DNA of 8,931 nt, from NCBI GenBank assembly GCA_964629645.1, contig CAZVSU010000084.1, positions 1-8,931 on the forward strand. Direction: 5' to 3'. Below the pieces are notes generated by a model that did not search any database, was not told where the DNA came from, and worked only from the letters and a program-made list of their open reading frames with translations. This DNA comes from JAAKFL01 sp964629645 (GTDB lineage: Bacteria > Chlamydiota > Chlamydiia > Chlamydiales > SLFE01). Positions within the stretch are counted from its first letter, which is position 1, and each line of letters starts with the position of its first letter. A program made the translations under genes and the position numbers. This document shows, piece after piece, positions 1 through 5,794 of this stretch.

Positions 1-1853
1 TTGCCGTTCTAACGGGGGCGACAGGGGGAGCCGGGACTTTTCTCGGCCTTGCCCTCGGCGCTTCTGCGGCGACTGACGCCTATCTTTATTTCACTGAACA
101 TCCCGCTGAATCTATGAGAGAACTCATTGTTGGAGCGAGAGAGGGCGTGGAAATGATTCAAGAGCTCAACCAAACGAATATAATGGCCTCGGATCGCATT
201 AAGGAAAATCTCAACGATGTCCGCGATCGCCTTGAGGGCTTGGAAGCCATGATGAATGAGATCGACTCCCTAGCAGATGGGGCCTCTGAAGAGCTGCAAG
301 AAGCAAAAGAGCATCTTCACGCTCAATATAACTGCCTACGCGAGCAGCACCGACATGCTATGGTCGTACTCGAGCAGGCCAAATACTCTCTTATGACCGG
401 AATGTCGTATCAGGCATTTGCTGAGGGTCAAATAGCTGTTTTGAACCGGGTCGTCGAAGAGGTTCAAAGCGGCGATCGCGCTGCTGATGAGTCGACATTC
501 AGCGATATCGTCGACTTGACAAACGCGATTACCGAGACATTTGAGCGTTCCGATGCGTCGCTTGGCGGTGCGTTGACCTCCCTTACCCAAGGCTTATCCG
601 AAGTGGGCGCTCTTGGGGAGATGCAAATGGTTTTAGCAAGGGACATCGGCACTTTTATCGCCCATGCTCAAAGGGATTTAAACGAAATTAAAGGGATCGC
701 GAAAGGACATCAAGAGATCGAGCGTTTGCAAGAGATCAATGACTCGCTTCTTGCTGAAAATACTGCGCTTAGGCAAAGGCTCGAAGCGCAGGCCGAAATT
801 GAACACGATGTGATCAAAGAATTGCGGGAAGCCGAAAACCAAAGGTCATATGGAGTCGGCGCCCTTGCCTTTGGCGGCGCTGTTGGAGTGGCGGCTTCAT
901 TCATGACAGGAGGACTCGGCAGCGTGGCCGCTGCTGCGGTAGGAGTTGAGGCGTACGAACAAGCGCACAGGCGCGGGATCGGTCTGCAGACAATAACGGC
1001 CCTTTTTTGGGATATTGTGCCAACGGAAGAGCCCGGCGAGTACCACACCGAGCATTTAACCTTTAGATTCAACCCGCGATCCGCCAATACCATCAGTTAC
1101 GTCATGGGGCGCCCCTCCGTTGAGGAGGGAGAATTGCAAATTAGGCTCGGGGGTGAAAAAATTATGACCTGCAAAATCGACTTTTCTCGAAAATCGCCTT
1201 TGAGTAGGAGAGATATGAAAGATCTCGATAGGCTCCTCCGCTCGTTTCTTGTCGTGCATCCTGAATATGTCTATGAAGTGTTGAAATTGTTAATGGAACT
1301 TGAACAAATTGAAATCGAAAGGGGAATTAAAGGAGAAAAAATCAAAGGATTGATTCAGAAAAACTATTTTATCCTGCTCACTCAGCTTTGCATAAAAATT
1401 ATGAAGAACAATCCGGAGGTGATTGAAAGTGCCGTTGCGATCGATCAGATAAAAAGGAGCGAGACGCACCTTGTGAAAAGATCCCGGTCAAAAATTGATG
1501 TCCGTTTTGACGAAAAATCGAAAGGATGGAAGCGGTACGTCAAACAGTCCCCTTCCCACTCCTTAGGGGTGATCGATATCACTTTGCGCAACACGCAAAT
1601 TTCGTTCCGGTTCAATCTGCTCAACGCTCCAAACAAGATATCTCAAGAAGATCAGGAGCGTATGGTTGAGATGTTCCGCGTCATGCTGGAACGAGACCCG
1701 AATCTTGCTCCTGACATTATGGATACGATCTTGGAGCTTAAGGAGCTCGAAATTGACCGCGGCGACGGCTACGGCATAGACAAAGGAGGAGTGATCAATA
1801 TGGACCTTTTCGAGACGCTCATCGATGAAGTCTGTTTCAATTTGTATCCTTAA
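1..1853 (+). CDS. Large coiled-coil protein with Gly/Ala hydrophobic segments, unknown function (5' end missing)
   Basis: I do not recognise this protein. The reading frame is open from base 3 to the TAA at 1851-1853 (616 codons visible), so the true start lies upstream and the first ATG (114) is probably internal. Using that Met as residue 1, the order is: a Gly/Ala-rich hydrophobic stretch just before it (bases 3-89), helical coiled-coil-like sequence at about 10-120, a Ser/Thr-richer region, a strong Leu-spaced coiled coil at about 198-243, a second Gly/Ala-rich hydrophobic segment at about 246-281, then two related modules of 92 residues (313-404 and 459-550), each ending in an EL-x3-EI-x-RG motif. 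The hydrophobic segments could insert in or associate with a membrane, leaving the coiled coils and C-terminal modules soluble; that is inference. There is no enzyme motif I can name. An effector-like or structural membrane protein of an intracellular bacterium is possible but unproven. The coding call is firm, the function unknown. Confidence 0.9.
   Translation, partial: AVLTGATGGAGTFLGLALGASAATDAYLYFTEHPAESMRELIVGAREGVEMIQELNQTNIMASDRIKENLNDVRDRLEGLEAMMNEIDSLADGASEELQEAKEHLHAQYNCLREQHRHAMVVLEQAKYSLMTGMSYQAFAEGQIAVLNRVVEEVQSGDRAADESTFSDIVDLTNAITETFERSDASLGGALTSLTQGLSEVGALGEMQMVLARDIGTFIAHAQRDLNEIKGIAKGHQEIERLQEINDSLLAENTALRQRLEAQAEIEHDVIKELREAENQRSYGVGALAFGGAVGVAASFMTGGLGSVAAAAVGVEAYEQAHRRGIGLQTITALFWDIVPTEEPGEYHTEHLTFRFNPRSANTISYVMGRPSVEEGELQIRLGGEKIMTCKIDFSRKSPLSRRDMKDLDRLLRSFLVVHPEYVYEVLKLLMELEQIEIERGIKGEKIKGLIQKNYFILLTQLCIKIMKNNPEVIESAVAIDQIKRSETHLVKRSRSKIDVRFDEKSKGWKRYVKQSPSHSLGVIDITLRNTQISFRFNLLNAPNKISQEDQERMVEMFRVMLERDPNLAPDIMDTILELKELEIDRGDGYGIDKGGVINMDLFETLIDEVCFNLYP
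1050..1325 (+). repeat. Intragenic module copy 1 (92 residues) of the large coiled-coil protein
   Basis: First copy of a duplicated protein module. It opens with a beta-like LTFRF stretch, passes through an LQIRL strand and a short polar turn (SPLSRRD), then a long helix containing a VVHPEYV motif, and closes with ELEQIEIERG. It aligns over its whole length with the copy at 1488-1763 with only small gaps. The two are diverged at residue level, so the duplication is old. Confidence 0.65.
1488..1763 (+). repeat. Intragenic module copy 2 (92 residues) of the large coiled-coil protein
   Basis: Second copy of the module at 1050-1325. The corresponding elements are IDVRF, IDITL, NKISQED, the ERDPNLA stretch in the long helix, and the closing ELKELEIDRG. 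Both copies are 92 codons long and are separated by a linker of 54 residues containing a hydrophobic helix (about residues 405-440). Confidence 0.65.
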
Positions 1854-1881
1854 AGTCAGACGATCATCTGTCCGCCGTGCG

Positions 1882-1939
1882 CTTATAATGCCGAATTTGA
1901 TCAAAAACTTTTTATAAGGTGTACTAGTACTTAGTATAC
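1882..1939. repeat. Cluster of AT-rich dyads between convergent genes
   Basis: The 153-base gap between two converging genes holds arms CTTATAA (1882-1888) and TTATAAG (1912-1918), which are concentric within half a base with a perfect inner palindrome TTTGATCAAA (1896-1905). Immediately after follow the perfect palindromes GTACTAGTAC (1921-1930) and GTATAC (1934-1939). A short T run (1909-1913) lies inside the right part of the large dyad. It could serve as a weak bidirectional terminator or as a protein-binding site; the loop is too long and the stem too AT-rich for a canonical intrinsic terminator. Confidence 0.35.
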
Positions 1940-2006
1940 ATAAGAAGTCCTATCAGATCCCGGATAGACCGACGATCCCGGGGGTTAAGAGGCGGATTGT
2001 CTCGAT

Positions 2007-2996
2007 TTATTTGTGAAAAAATATTTCATGATGTGAACCGAGTCTGCGCCACCATTTTTTCAGTCGCGATTTCCACGGGTGATTGATTTCGGCAAGCTTA
2101 TCCTTGCAAAGCATTGCGAGGCGTTGTTTGTCATGTGCGAGGGCGTCGATTTCCACCCAGCTGTTCCAAGCATGGGCGACGCGCCATTCGGGATTGCTGA
2201 ATTCGCAGTTTGGCAGACGGTAATGATAGGTAGGGCGGGGAGAGAGGCGGGAGCGAGAATAGTCTGAAAAATCGTTGATCTTTTCAGGAAAGAGATAGCC
2301 GATTAAAGGGAGCAGATCAAGCGCGCGGTTTCGGGTGTTGTTCTCTCGTAAATAATGGCGGATAAAATCCGACCAACTCGGGTTGTATTCGGAAGAGAGG
2401 ACAATGCGCGCATAAGAATCGGGATAAGGGAGGATCAATGTTGAGATTCTTCGGGAAGGGTCGACATGGAGTTGACTCAGCAGCTTGTCATAGAAAACGA
2501 TGAAGGCGCGGACAGTATCTCTGACGTCTTCGACCTCGGTTGAGCCGGCTTCACAGTTGATGTGTGTTCCAAAGGCGTAGGCGATGCTTTCTGATGATCC
2601 TTTTGCCTGTTGCCTCAGCATGAAGTTTCGTAAATGTTCAAGTGCGGGGAGCTGATCCCACTCCAACGGTTCGGTGATGATTTCCCAAGGGAGGAAGAAG
2701 GTGGAAACCTGTCCTGTTTTTTTTAAGATGCGGCGAATATATCGGGCGAGGGGCATGGGAAGGTCGTCAAACTTTTGGTCTGTGATTTTTTGAGCGAGCT
2801 CACAGTCCGATTCCACTTGAATCTTGCCAATTGGGGTGCCCTCGATCACGTATTTTAACGCTTTATCTCGAATCATGCGCGCATTGTATTCATTTGCGAG
2901 GAGCTCTGCGCAATTTTCTATTGAAATGCCGGTGAATTCAAATTCAAAACCAGCTCGTCGGCTTGTGTCGTGTAATGCTAAAAACTGGTTCGTCAT
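2007..2996 (-). CDS. Putative amidoligase (Amidoligase_2 type, glutamine-synthetase-like fold)
   Basis: 329 residues. Enzymes of this family are predicted to use ATP to join a carboxylate to an amine through an acyl-phosphate, as glutamine synthetase does; substrates are mostly unknown. Visible family-like motifs are GFEFEF (16-21; the two Glu match the metal-binding ExE strand), WEIITEP (104-110), GTHIN (143-147; the metal/nucleotide-binding His region) and a late Arg-rich block around RPTYHYR (254-260). The C-terminus is strongly basic (about 308-318). The ATG at 2996 is preceded by AAGGA with about 8 bases spacing and by a near-consensus promoter, so the start is secure. There is no signal peptide and the protein is expected in the cytosol. 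It is divergent from a class I glutamine amidotransferase/gamma-glutamyl hydrolase gene 66 bases away, a pairing known for this amidoligase group, which supports the call. The assignment rests on motif recognition, not a search. Confidence 0.72.
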   Translation of the reverse strand: MTNQFLALHDTSRRAGFEFEFTGISIENCAELLANEYNARMIRDKALKYVIEGTPIGKIQVESDCELAQKITDQKFDDLPMPLARYIRRILKKTGQVSTFFLPWEIITEPLEWDQLPALEHLRNFMLRQQAKGSSESIAYAFGTHINCEAGSTEVEDVRDTVRAFIVFYDKLLSQLHVDPSRRISTLILPYPDSYARIVLSSEYNPSWSDFIRHYLRENNTRNRALDLLPLIGYLFPEKINDFSDYSRSRLSPRPTYHYRLPNCEFSNPEWRVAHAWNSWVEIDALAHDKQRLAMLCKDKLAEINHPWKSRLKKWWRRLGSHHEIFFHK

Positions 2997-3014
2997 ATTT
3001 TTAATCCTTTTTTT

Positions 3015-3043
3015 ATTATAGTGGATTTTTTGTTAGATATCAA
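3015..3043 (-). promoter_or_regulatory. Sigma70-type promoter of the amidoligase gene
   Basis: On the - strand, -35 TTGATA (3038-3043) and a perfect -10 TATAAT (3015-3020) are separated by exactly 17 bases. The predicted transcript would start near 3008, about 11 bases before the ATG at 2996, giving a very short leader holding only the ribosome binding site. On the + strand the same bases read TATTAT (3014-3019), a good -10 for the divergent gene, though no convincing -35 goes with it. Confidence 0.75.
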
Positions 3044-3046
3044 AAT

Positions 3047-3053
3047 GAGGGGG
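3047..3053 (+). promoter_or_regulatory. Shine-Dalgarno of the glutamine amidotransferase gene
   Basis: GAGGGGG lies 9 bases before the ATG at 3063 and decides that start over the in-frame GTG at 3021, which falls directly beside the - strand -10 box and has only a T-rich stretch in front of it. Confidence 0.65.
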
Positions 3054-3062
3054 TGCGGACGT

Positions 3063-3764
3063 ATGAAAAAGCGGCCGAAAATACTCATCACAGGATCTGA
3101 AAATGGCGGAAGACTGTCAAAATGGTGTTTGACGCTCCTCATCCGGACACTAGGGGGGAGTCCTAAGCTCATCCATCCCCGCTCTTTTTCTCTTTCGGAA
3201 AGGTTTGACGGCCTTGTTGTTTCCGGAGGAAAAGACATTCATCCCCATCGCTATGGCCATAGTGTGCAGATCAAGACGCTCTACGATGAAGAGAGAGACG
3301 AGTTTGAATGGCAGGTCATTGAGCGGGCCGTCAAAGAGGGGAAGCCGATTCTTGGGATTTGTCGAGGCATGCAACTGCTGAACGTTTTTTTCGGGGGGAC
3401 ACTCTATCAGGAGGTGGGTGATGTCTTTGACGATTTTTTGCCGAATCGAAGCACAATCGGGAAGGTTTTTGCCAGACATACTGTGTTTATTGGGAAAAGG
3501 AGCCGCCTCTTCGACATTTACAGGGCCCCAAGCAAGCGTGTGAACAGCCTCCATCACCAAGCGGTCAATCAACTAGGCAGTGGGCTCAAAGTGACCGCTT
3601 ACTTAAAAAACGGCATGACCCAAGCGGTTGAGCGAAAGGGAGTGTCTTGGATTGTTGGGGTGCAGTGGCATCCCGAACTAATGGTTCTCAATGCCTCTCA
3701 AAGGGCTCTTTTCTCGGCATTTATCGAGGAGTGTCAGTTGTCAAAGGGGGTAAATCGCCGGTGA
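3063..3764 (+). CDS. Class I glutamine amidotransferase / gamma-glutamyl hydrolase (peptidase C26, PuuD-like)
   Basis: 233 residues from the ATG chosen by its Shine-Dalgarno. The family hydrolyses gamma-glutamyl amide bonds by a Cys-His-Glu triad; PuuD, for example, splits gamma-glutamyl-GABA. Visible features are an oxyanion-side SGGKDIHP (54-61), the nucleophile elbow GICRG with Cys100 (98-102), the GGTLYQ motif (111-116), NSLHHQAV (161-168) and the catalytic QWHPE with His203 and Glu205 (201-205). All are typical of the PuuD/C26 branch and not of synthetase-fused amidotransferases, and no synthetase domain is attached. An in-frame GTG at 3021 would add 14 residues. The divergent neighbour is a putative amidoligase, so this enzyme may cleave, trim or recycle the product made by that ligase instead of acting in putrescine breakdown, for which no other puu gene is visible. 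Family call firm; substrate unknown. Confidence 0.88.
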   Translation: MKKRPKILITGSENGGRLSKWCLTLLIRTLGGSPKLIHPRSFSLSERFDGLVVSGGKDIHPHRYGHSVQIKTLYDEERDEFEWQVIERAVKEGKPILGICRGMQLLNVFFGGTLYQEVGDVFDDFLPNRSTIGKVFARHTVFIGKRSRLFDIYRAPSKRVNSLHHQAVNQLGSGLKVTAYLKNGMTQAVERKGVSWIVGVQWHPELMVLNASQRALFSAFIEECQLSKGVNRR

Positions 3765-3794
3765 TCTTGTCGCATCTTCTGCATGGCCAACGCC

Positions 3795-3813
3795 CCTCAT
3801 CGCTACCATGAGG
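3795..3813. other. Small hairpin downstream of the amidotransferase gene
   Basis: CCTCAT (3795-3800) and ATGAGG (3808-3813) form a perfect 6-base stem with a 7-base loop, about 30 bases after the TGA of the amidotransferase gene. No T run follows, so it is at best a weak or factor-assisted transcript end. Confidence 0.3.
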
Positions 3814-3838
3814 TGAACATTGATTCCCTTCGTTTCGA

Positions 3839-3853
3839 TTGATGTGAAATCAA
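3839..3853. promoter_or_regulatory. Dyad upstream of the tpx promoter, possible operator
   Basis: TTGAT (3839-3843), 5-base spacer, ATCAA (3849-3853): a short symmetric site ending 13 bases before the tpx -35 box. It could bind a dimeric regulator, but arms of five AT-rich bases are common by chance and no second copy is obvious. Confidence 0.25.
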
Positions 3854-3866
3854 GGCTCGCTTTCCA

Positions 3867-3895
3867 TTGACATCTCTCTTACAATGCAGCATAAA
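3867..3895 (+). promoter_or_regulatory. Sigma70-type promoter of tpx
   Basis: A perfect -35 TTGACA (3867-3872), 17-base spacer and -10 CATAAA (3890-3895, four of six matches). Transcription would begin near 3902, leaving a leader of about 35 bases. The Shine-Dalgarno AAGGAG (3925-3930) sits 6 bases before the ATG at 3937. Confidence 0.6.
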
Positions 3896-3936
3896 AGGAA
3901 CATATCGTCTCTAAACAAGGGACTAAGGAGAAACTG

Positions 3937-4431
3937 ATGACAGATGTGACATTTAAGGGTGAGCCGCTCGCACTCAAGGGATCATTGCCTGTAACCGGGT
4001 CAAAGGCGCCTGCTTTTGAACTTGTTGACCGCGATCTTCAAAGAGTGACGCTCGAATCGCTTGGCGATCGGCAGAAGCTTTTAAATATCTTCGTGAGCTT
4101 GGATACGCCAGTGTGCTCGGCCTCTGTGCATACGTTCAACGAAAAGGTCAGTGAGTCCCGGGATTTGGTCGTCCTCAACATCAGCATGGATCTCCCCTTT
4201 GCTGCGTCTCGCTTTTGCCGCAGTGAAAATCTTGACAATGTGATCACACTATCTGCCTACGATAGCACATTTCCAGAGGATTACGGCGTGAAAATTAGCA
4301 GCGGCCCCTTGAAAGGACTTTGTGCAAGAGCTGTTATCATGCTAGACCGCGACAACCATGTGTTGTATCGAGAGCTGGTGCCGGAGATCACATTAGAGCC
4401 CGACTACACGGCGGCTCTTAAGAGTTTTTAA
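3937..4431 (+). CDS. tpx: Thiol peroxidase (atypical 2-Cys peroxiredoxin, Tpx)
   Basis: 164 residues, close to the usual 165-170. Tpx reduces hydrogen peroxide and, preferentially, organic hydroperoxides, with electrons normally from thioredoxin. The peroxidatic cysteine is Cys60 in SLDTPVC (54-60, the conserved TxxC of peroxiredoxins) and the resolving cysteine is Cys94 in the SRFC block (91-94); the spacing equals that of the well-known E. coli enzyme. The LPFAASRFC, NLDNVITLS, GPLKGL and ARAV segments are family hallmarks. An extra Cys before ARAV (about 130) is not part of the usual pair. No signal peptide is seen, so it acts in the cytosol. It is monocistronic by context, with its own promoter and a convergent gene after it; its last 14 bases overlap the end of cfa on the other strand. 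Confidence 0.96.
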   Translation: MTDVTFKGEPLALKGSLPVTGSKAPAFELVDRDLQRVTLESLGDRQKLLNIFVSLDTPVCSASVHTFNEKVSESRDLVVLNISMDLPFAASRFCRSENLDNVITLSAYDSTFPEDYGVKISSGPLKGLCARAVIMLDRDNHVLYRELVPEITLEPDYTAALKSF

Positions 4432-5605
4432 TCAGTCCCCACTTTCCATAAGCTCGTTCACTTTTGTTGTGGGACAAGGTCAAATCTCTGACGGGATAGC
4501 CTTCCCTTATTCCGCCTTTCGACAATAAAATTTGCCAAAGCTGAAGAGATCGGGAACGAAAGCCTCCGGCGCAGTAAAGAAGGTAAAAATTCCACATTCT
4601 TTTGAAGCGTTCGTCGTAAGAGTCTTTGATTTCATCGAAGTGAGCGTTGAAATTCCGATGCCATGCCAGCAATGTTTTTTCATAGTCGAGGCTGAAGTTA
4701 TGCCAGTCTTCCATCACAAAAAGGTGTTCAATGGACTTGCCGATTTGTTTGATCGAGGGGAGCATGCTATTTGGGAAAATGTATTTGAGGATCCAAGGGC
4801 TGCCGGTGGTGACCGACTGGTTGTTCCCAATAGTGTGAAGGAGAAAAAGCCCTTCCTCATTTAAATTGCGGGAAACAGTCTTCATGTACGTGCGATAATT
4901 TTTGACCCCTACGTGTTCAAACATGCCGATGGAAACAATGCGGTCAAACGATTCATTGAGATCGCGGTAGTCCTGCAGACGAATGTCAACGGGCAGCCCT
5001 TGGCATCGCTTCATGGCAAGCGCCTGCTGCTCTTTTGAAATGGTGACGCCGACAACTTCGGCCCCGTGATGCTTGGCAGCATGCATGGCCATTCCTCCAA
5101 AACCGCACCCTATGTCGAGAAGGCGCATCCCGGGCTCAATCTGCAGTTTTTGACAGATCATTTCGAGCTTATGTTCTTGGGCTTCATCAAGAGTGTTGGC
5201 GTACTTCCAGTAGCCGCAGCTATAATTCATGTTTTTGTCGAGCATTCTCGTGTAGAGATCATTGCCGACGTCGTAGTGCTGTATGGCGACTTTCTTAGAT
5301 TTTCTGATCGTCTGGGGGTTAAAGAGAAAGTGAGCGGCGAGTTTGAAAAGGTAGGCTTTATCGTACCCCACCTTCTTTTGGATGTTGGAGCGCGCAATTC
5401 TCTCGGTCAGGAGATCAATCCTCTCACACTCCCACCAGCCGTCCACATAAGTTTCGCCAAAGGCTAAGTCGCCCTCTCTTAGCAAACGGGAAAAAAGACG
5501 CTCATCTTTGACCTGCACATCCCACGGATCCGGCCCATTCAGCTCGACTTCCGCTAAATCTAAGAGTTGAGAGACAAGCTCTTTTGCTCCACTTCCCTTA
5601 ATCAT
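4418..5605 (-). CDS. cfa: Cyclopropane-fatty-acyl-phospholipid synthase
   Basis: 395 residues (E. coli Cfa has 382). It adds a methylene group from S-adenosylmethionine across cis double bonds of acyl chains in membrane phospholipids, acting at the inner face of the membrane; the product makes membranes more resistant to acid and oxidation. Seen in order: an N-terminal lipid-facing helical domain (about 1-95), HYDVGNDLY (110-118), NYSCGYW with Cys130 (127-133), the SAM-binding LLDIGCGFGG (162-171), VGVTISKEQ (185-193), GMFEHVG with Glu230 (227-233), LLHTIG with His257 (255-260), VMEDWHNF (297-304) and the C-terminal LQLWQ region. Cys130, Glu230 and His257 match the residues that hold the catalytic bicarbonate. 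GGGAG lies 7 bases before the ATG. The 189-base gap to the upstream transporter gene holds no convincing promoter or terminator, so read-through is possible. The 3' end overlaps tpx. Confidence 0.96.
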   Translation of the reverse strand: MIKGSGAKELVSQLLDLAEVELNGPDPWDVQVKDERLFSRLLREGDLAFGETYVDGWWECERIDLLTERIARSNIQKKVGYDKAYLFKLAAHFLFNPQTIRKSKKVAIQHYDVGNDLYTRMLDKNMNYSCGYWKYANTLDEAQEHKLEMICQKLQIEPGMRLLDIGCGFGGMAMHAAKHHGAEVVGVTISKEQQALAMKRCQGLPVDIRLQDYRDLNESFDRIVSIGMFEHVGVKNYRTYMKTVSRNLNEEGLFLLHTIGNNQSVTTGSPWILKYIFPNSMLPSIKQIGKSIEHLFVMEDWHNFSLDYEKTLLAWHRNFNAHFDEIKDSYDERFKRMWNFYLLYCAGGFRSRSLQLWQILLSKGGIREGYPVRDLTLSHNKSERAYGKWGLIKNS

Positions 5606-5794
5606 GACTATGCTCCCGCTGTTTTACGACTGCATACCAAAATAAAGAAAGAAACACAATCAGAGGTTAAAGAAAACTTTAAATCGGCGGATCCCGTTGG
5701 GACAAAGCGGGTGGGATTGATCTTTATGATTGAGAGAGGCGGCGTCAAATCGGACAAGAGTCGTGAAAAGTTAAGGGCCGCCTTGACTTTAGCC

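Noticed and set aside
710..1093. 127-codon - strand reading frame
   Set aside because: It mirrors the coiled-coil gene, and its Ala/Pro/Ser-rich sequence is typical of an antisense shadow.
1884..1889. Perfect TATAAT on the + strand as a promoter
   Set aside because: There is no acceptable -35 at 16-18 bases and no + strand gene downstream; it forms part of an AT-rich dyad.
1956..1981. Direct repeat GATCCCGG (1956-1963 and 1974-1981) as an attachment or iteron site
   Set aside because: Only two 8-base copies, with no integrase, tRNA or replication gene nearby; likely chance.
3021..3062. Longer GTG start for the amidotransferase gene
   Set aside because: It lies directly beside the amidoligase -10 box, has no Shine-Dalgarno, and adds 14 residues not needed by the fold; the ATG at 3063 has GAGGGGG at good spacing.
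4415..4424. Palindrome CTCTTAAGAG followed by TTTTT as a terminator for tpx
   Set aside because: A physical hairpin would have only a 3-base-pair stem, and the sequence is fully explained as coding for both genes' C-termini.
5066..5467. 133-codon + strand reading frame antisense to cfa
   Set aside because: It is the mirror of a strongly conserved cfa coding region, with no motif or promoter of its own.
5606..5794. Separate cfa promoter in the 189-base gap
   Set aside because: The best pair on the - strand (TTGACG with a TAAAGA-like -10) matches too poorly to annotate.
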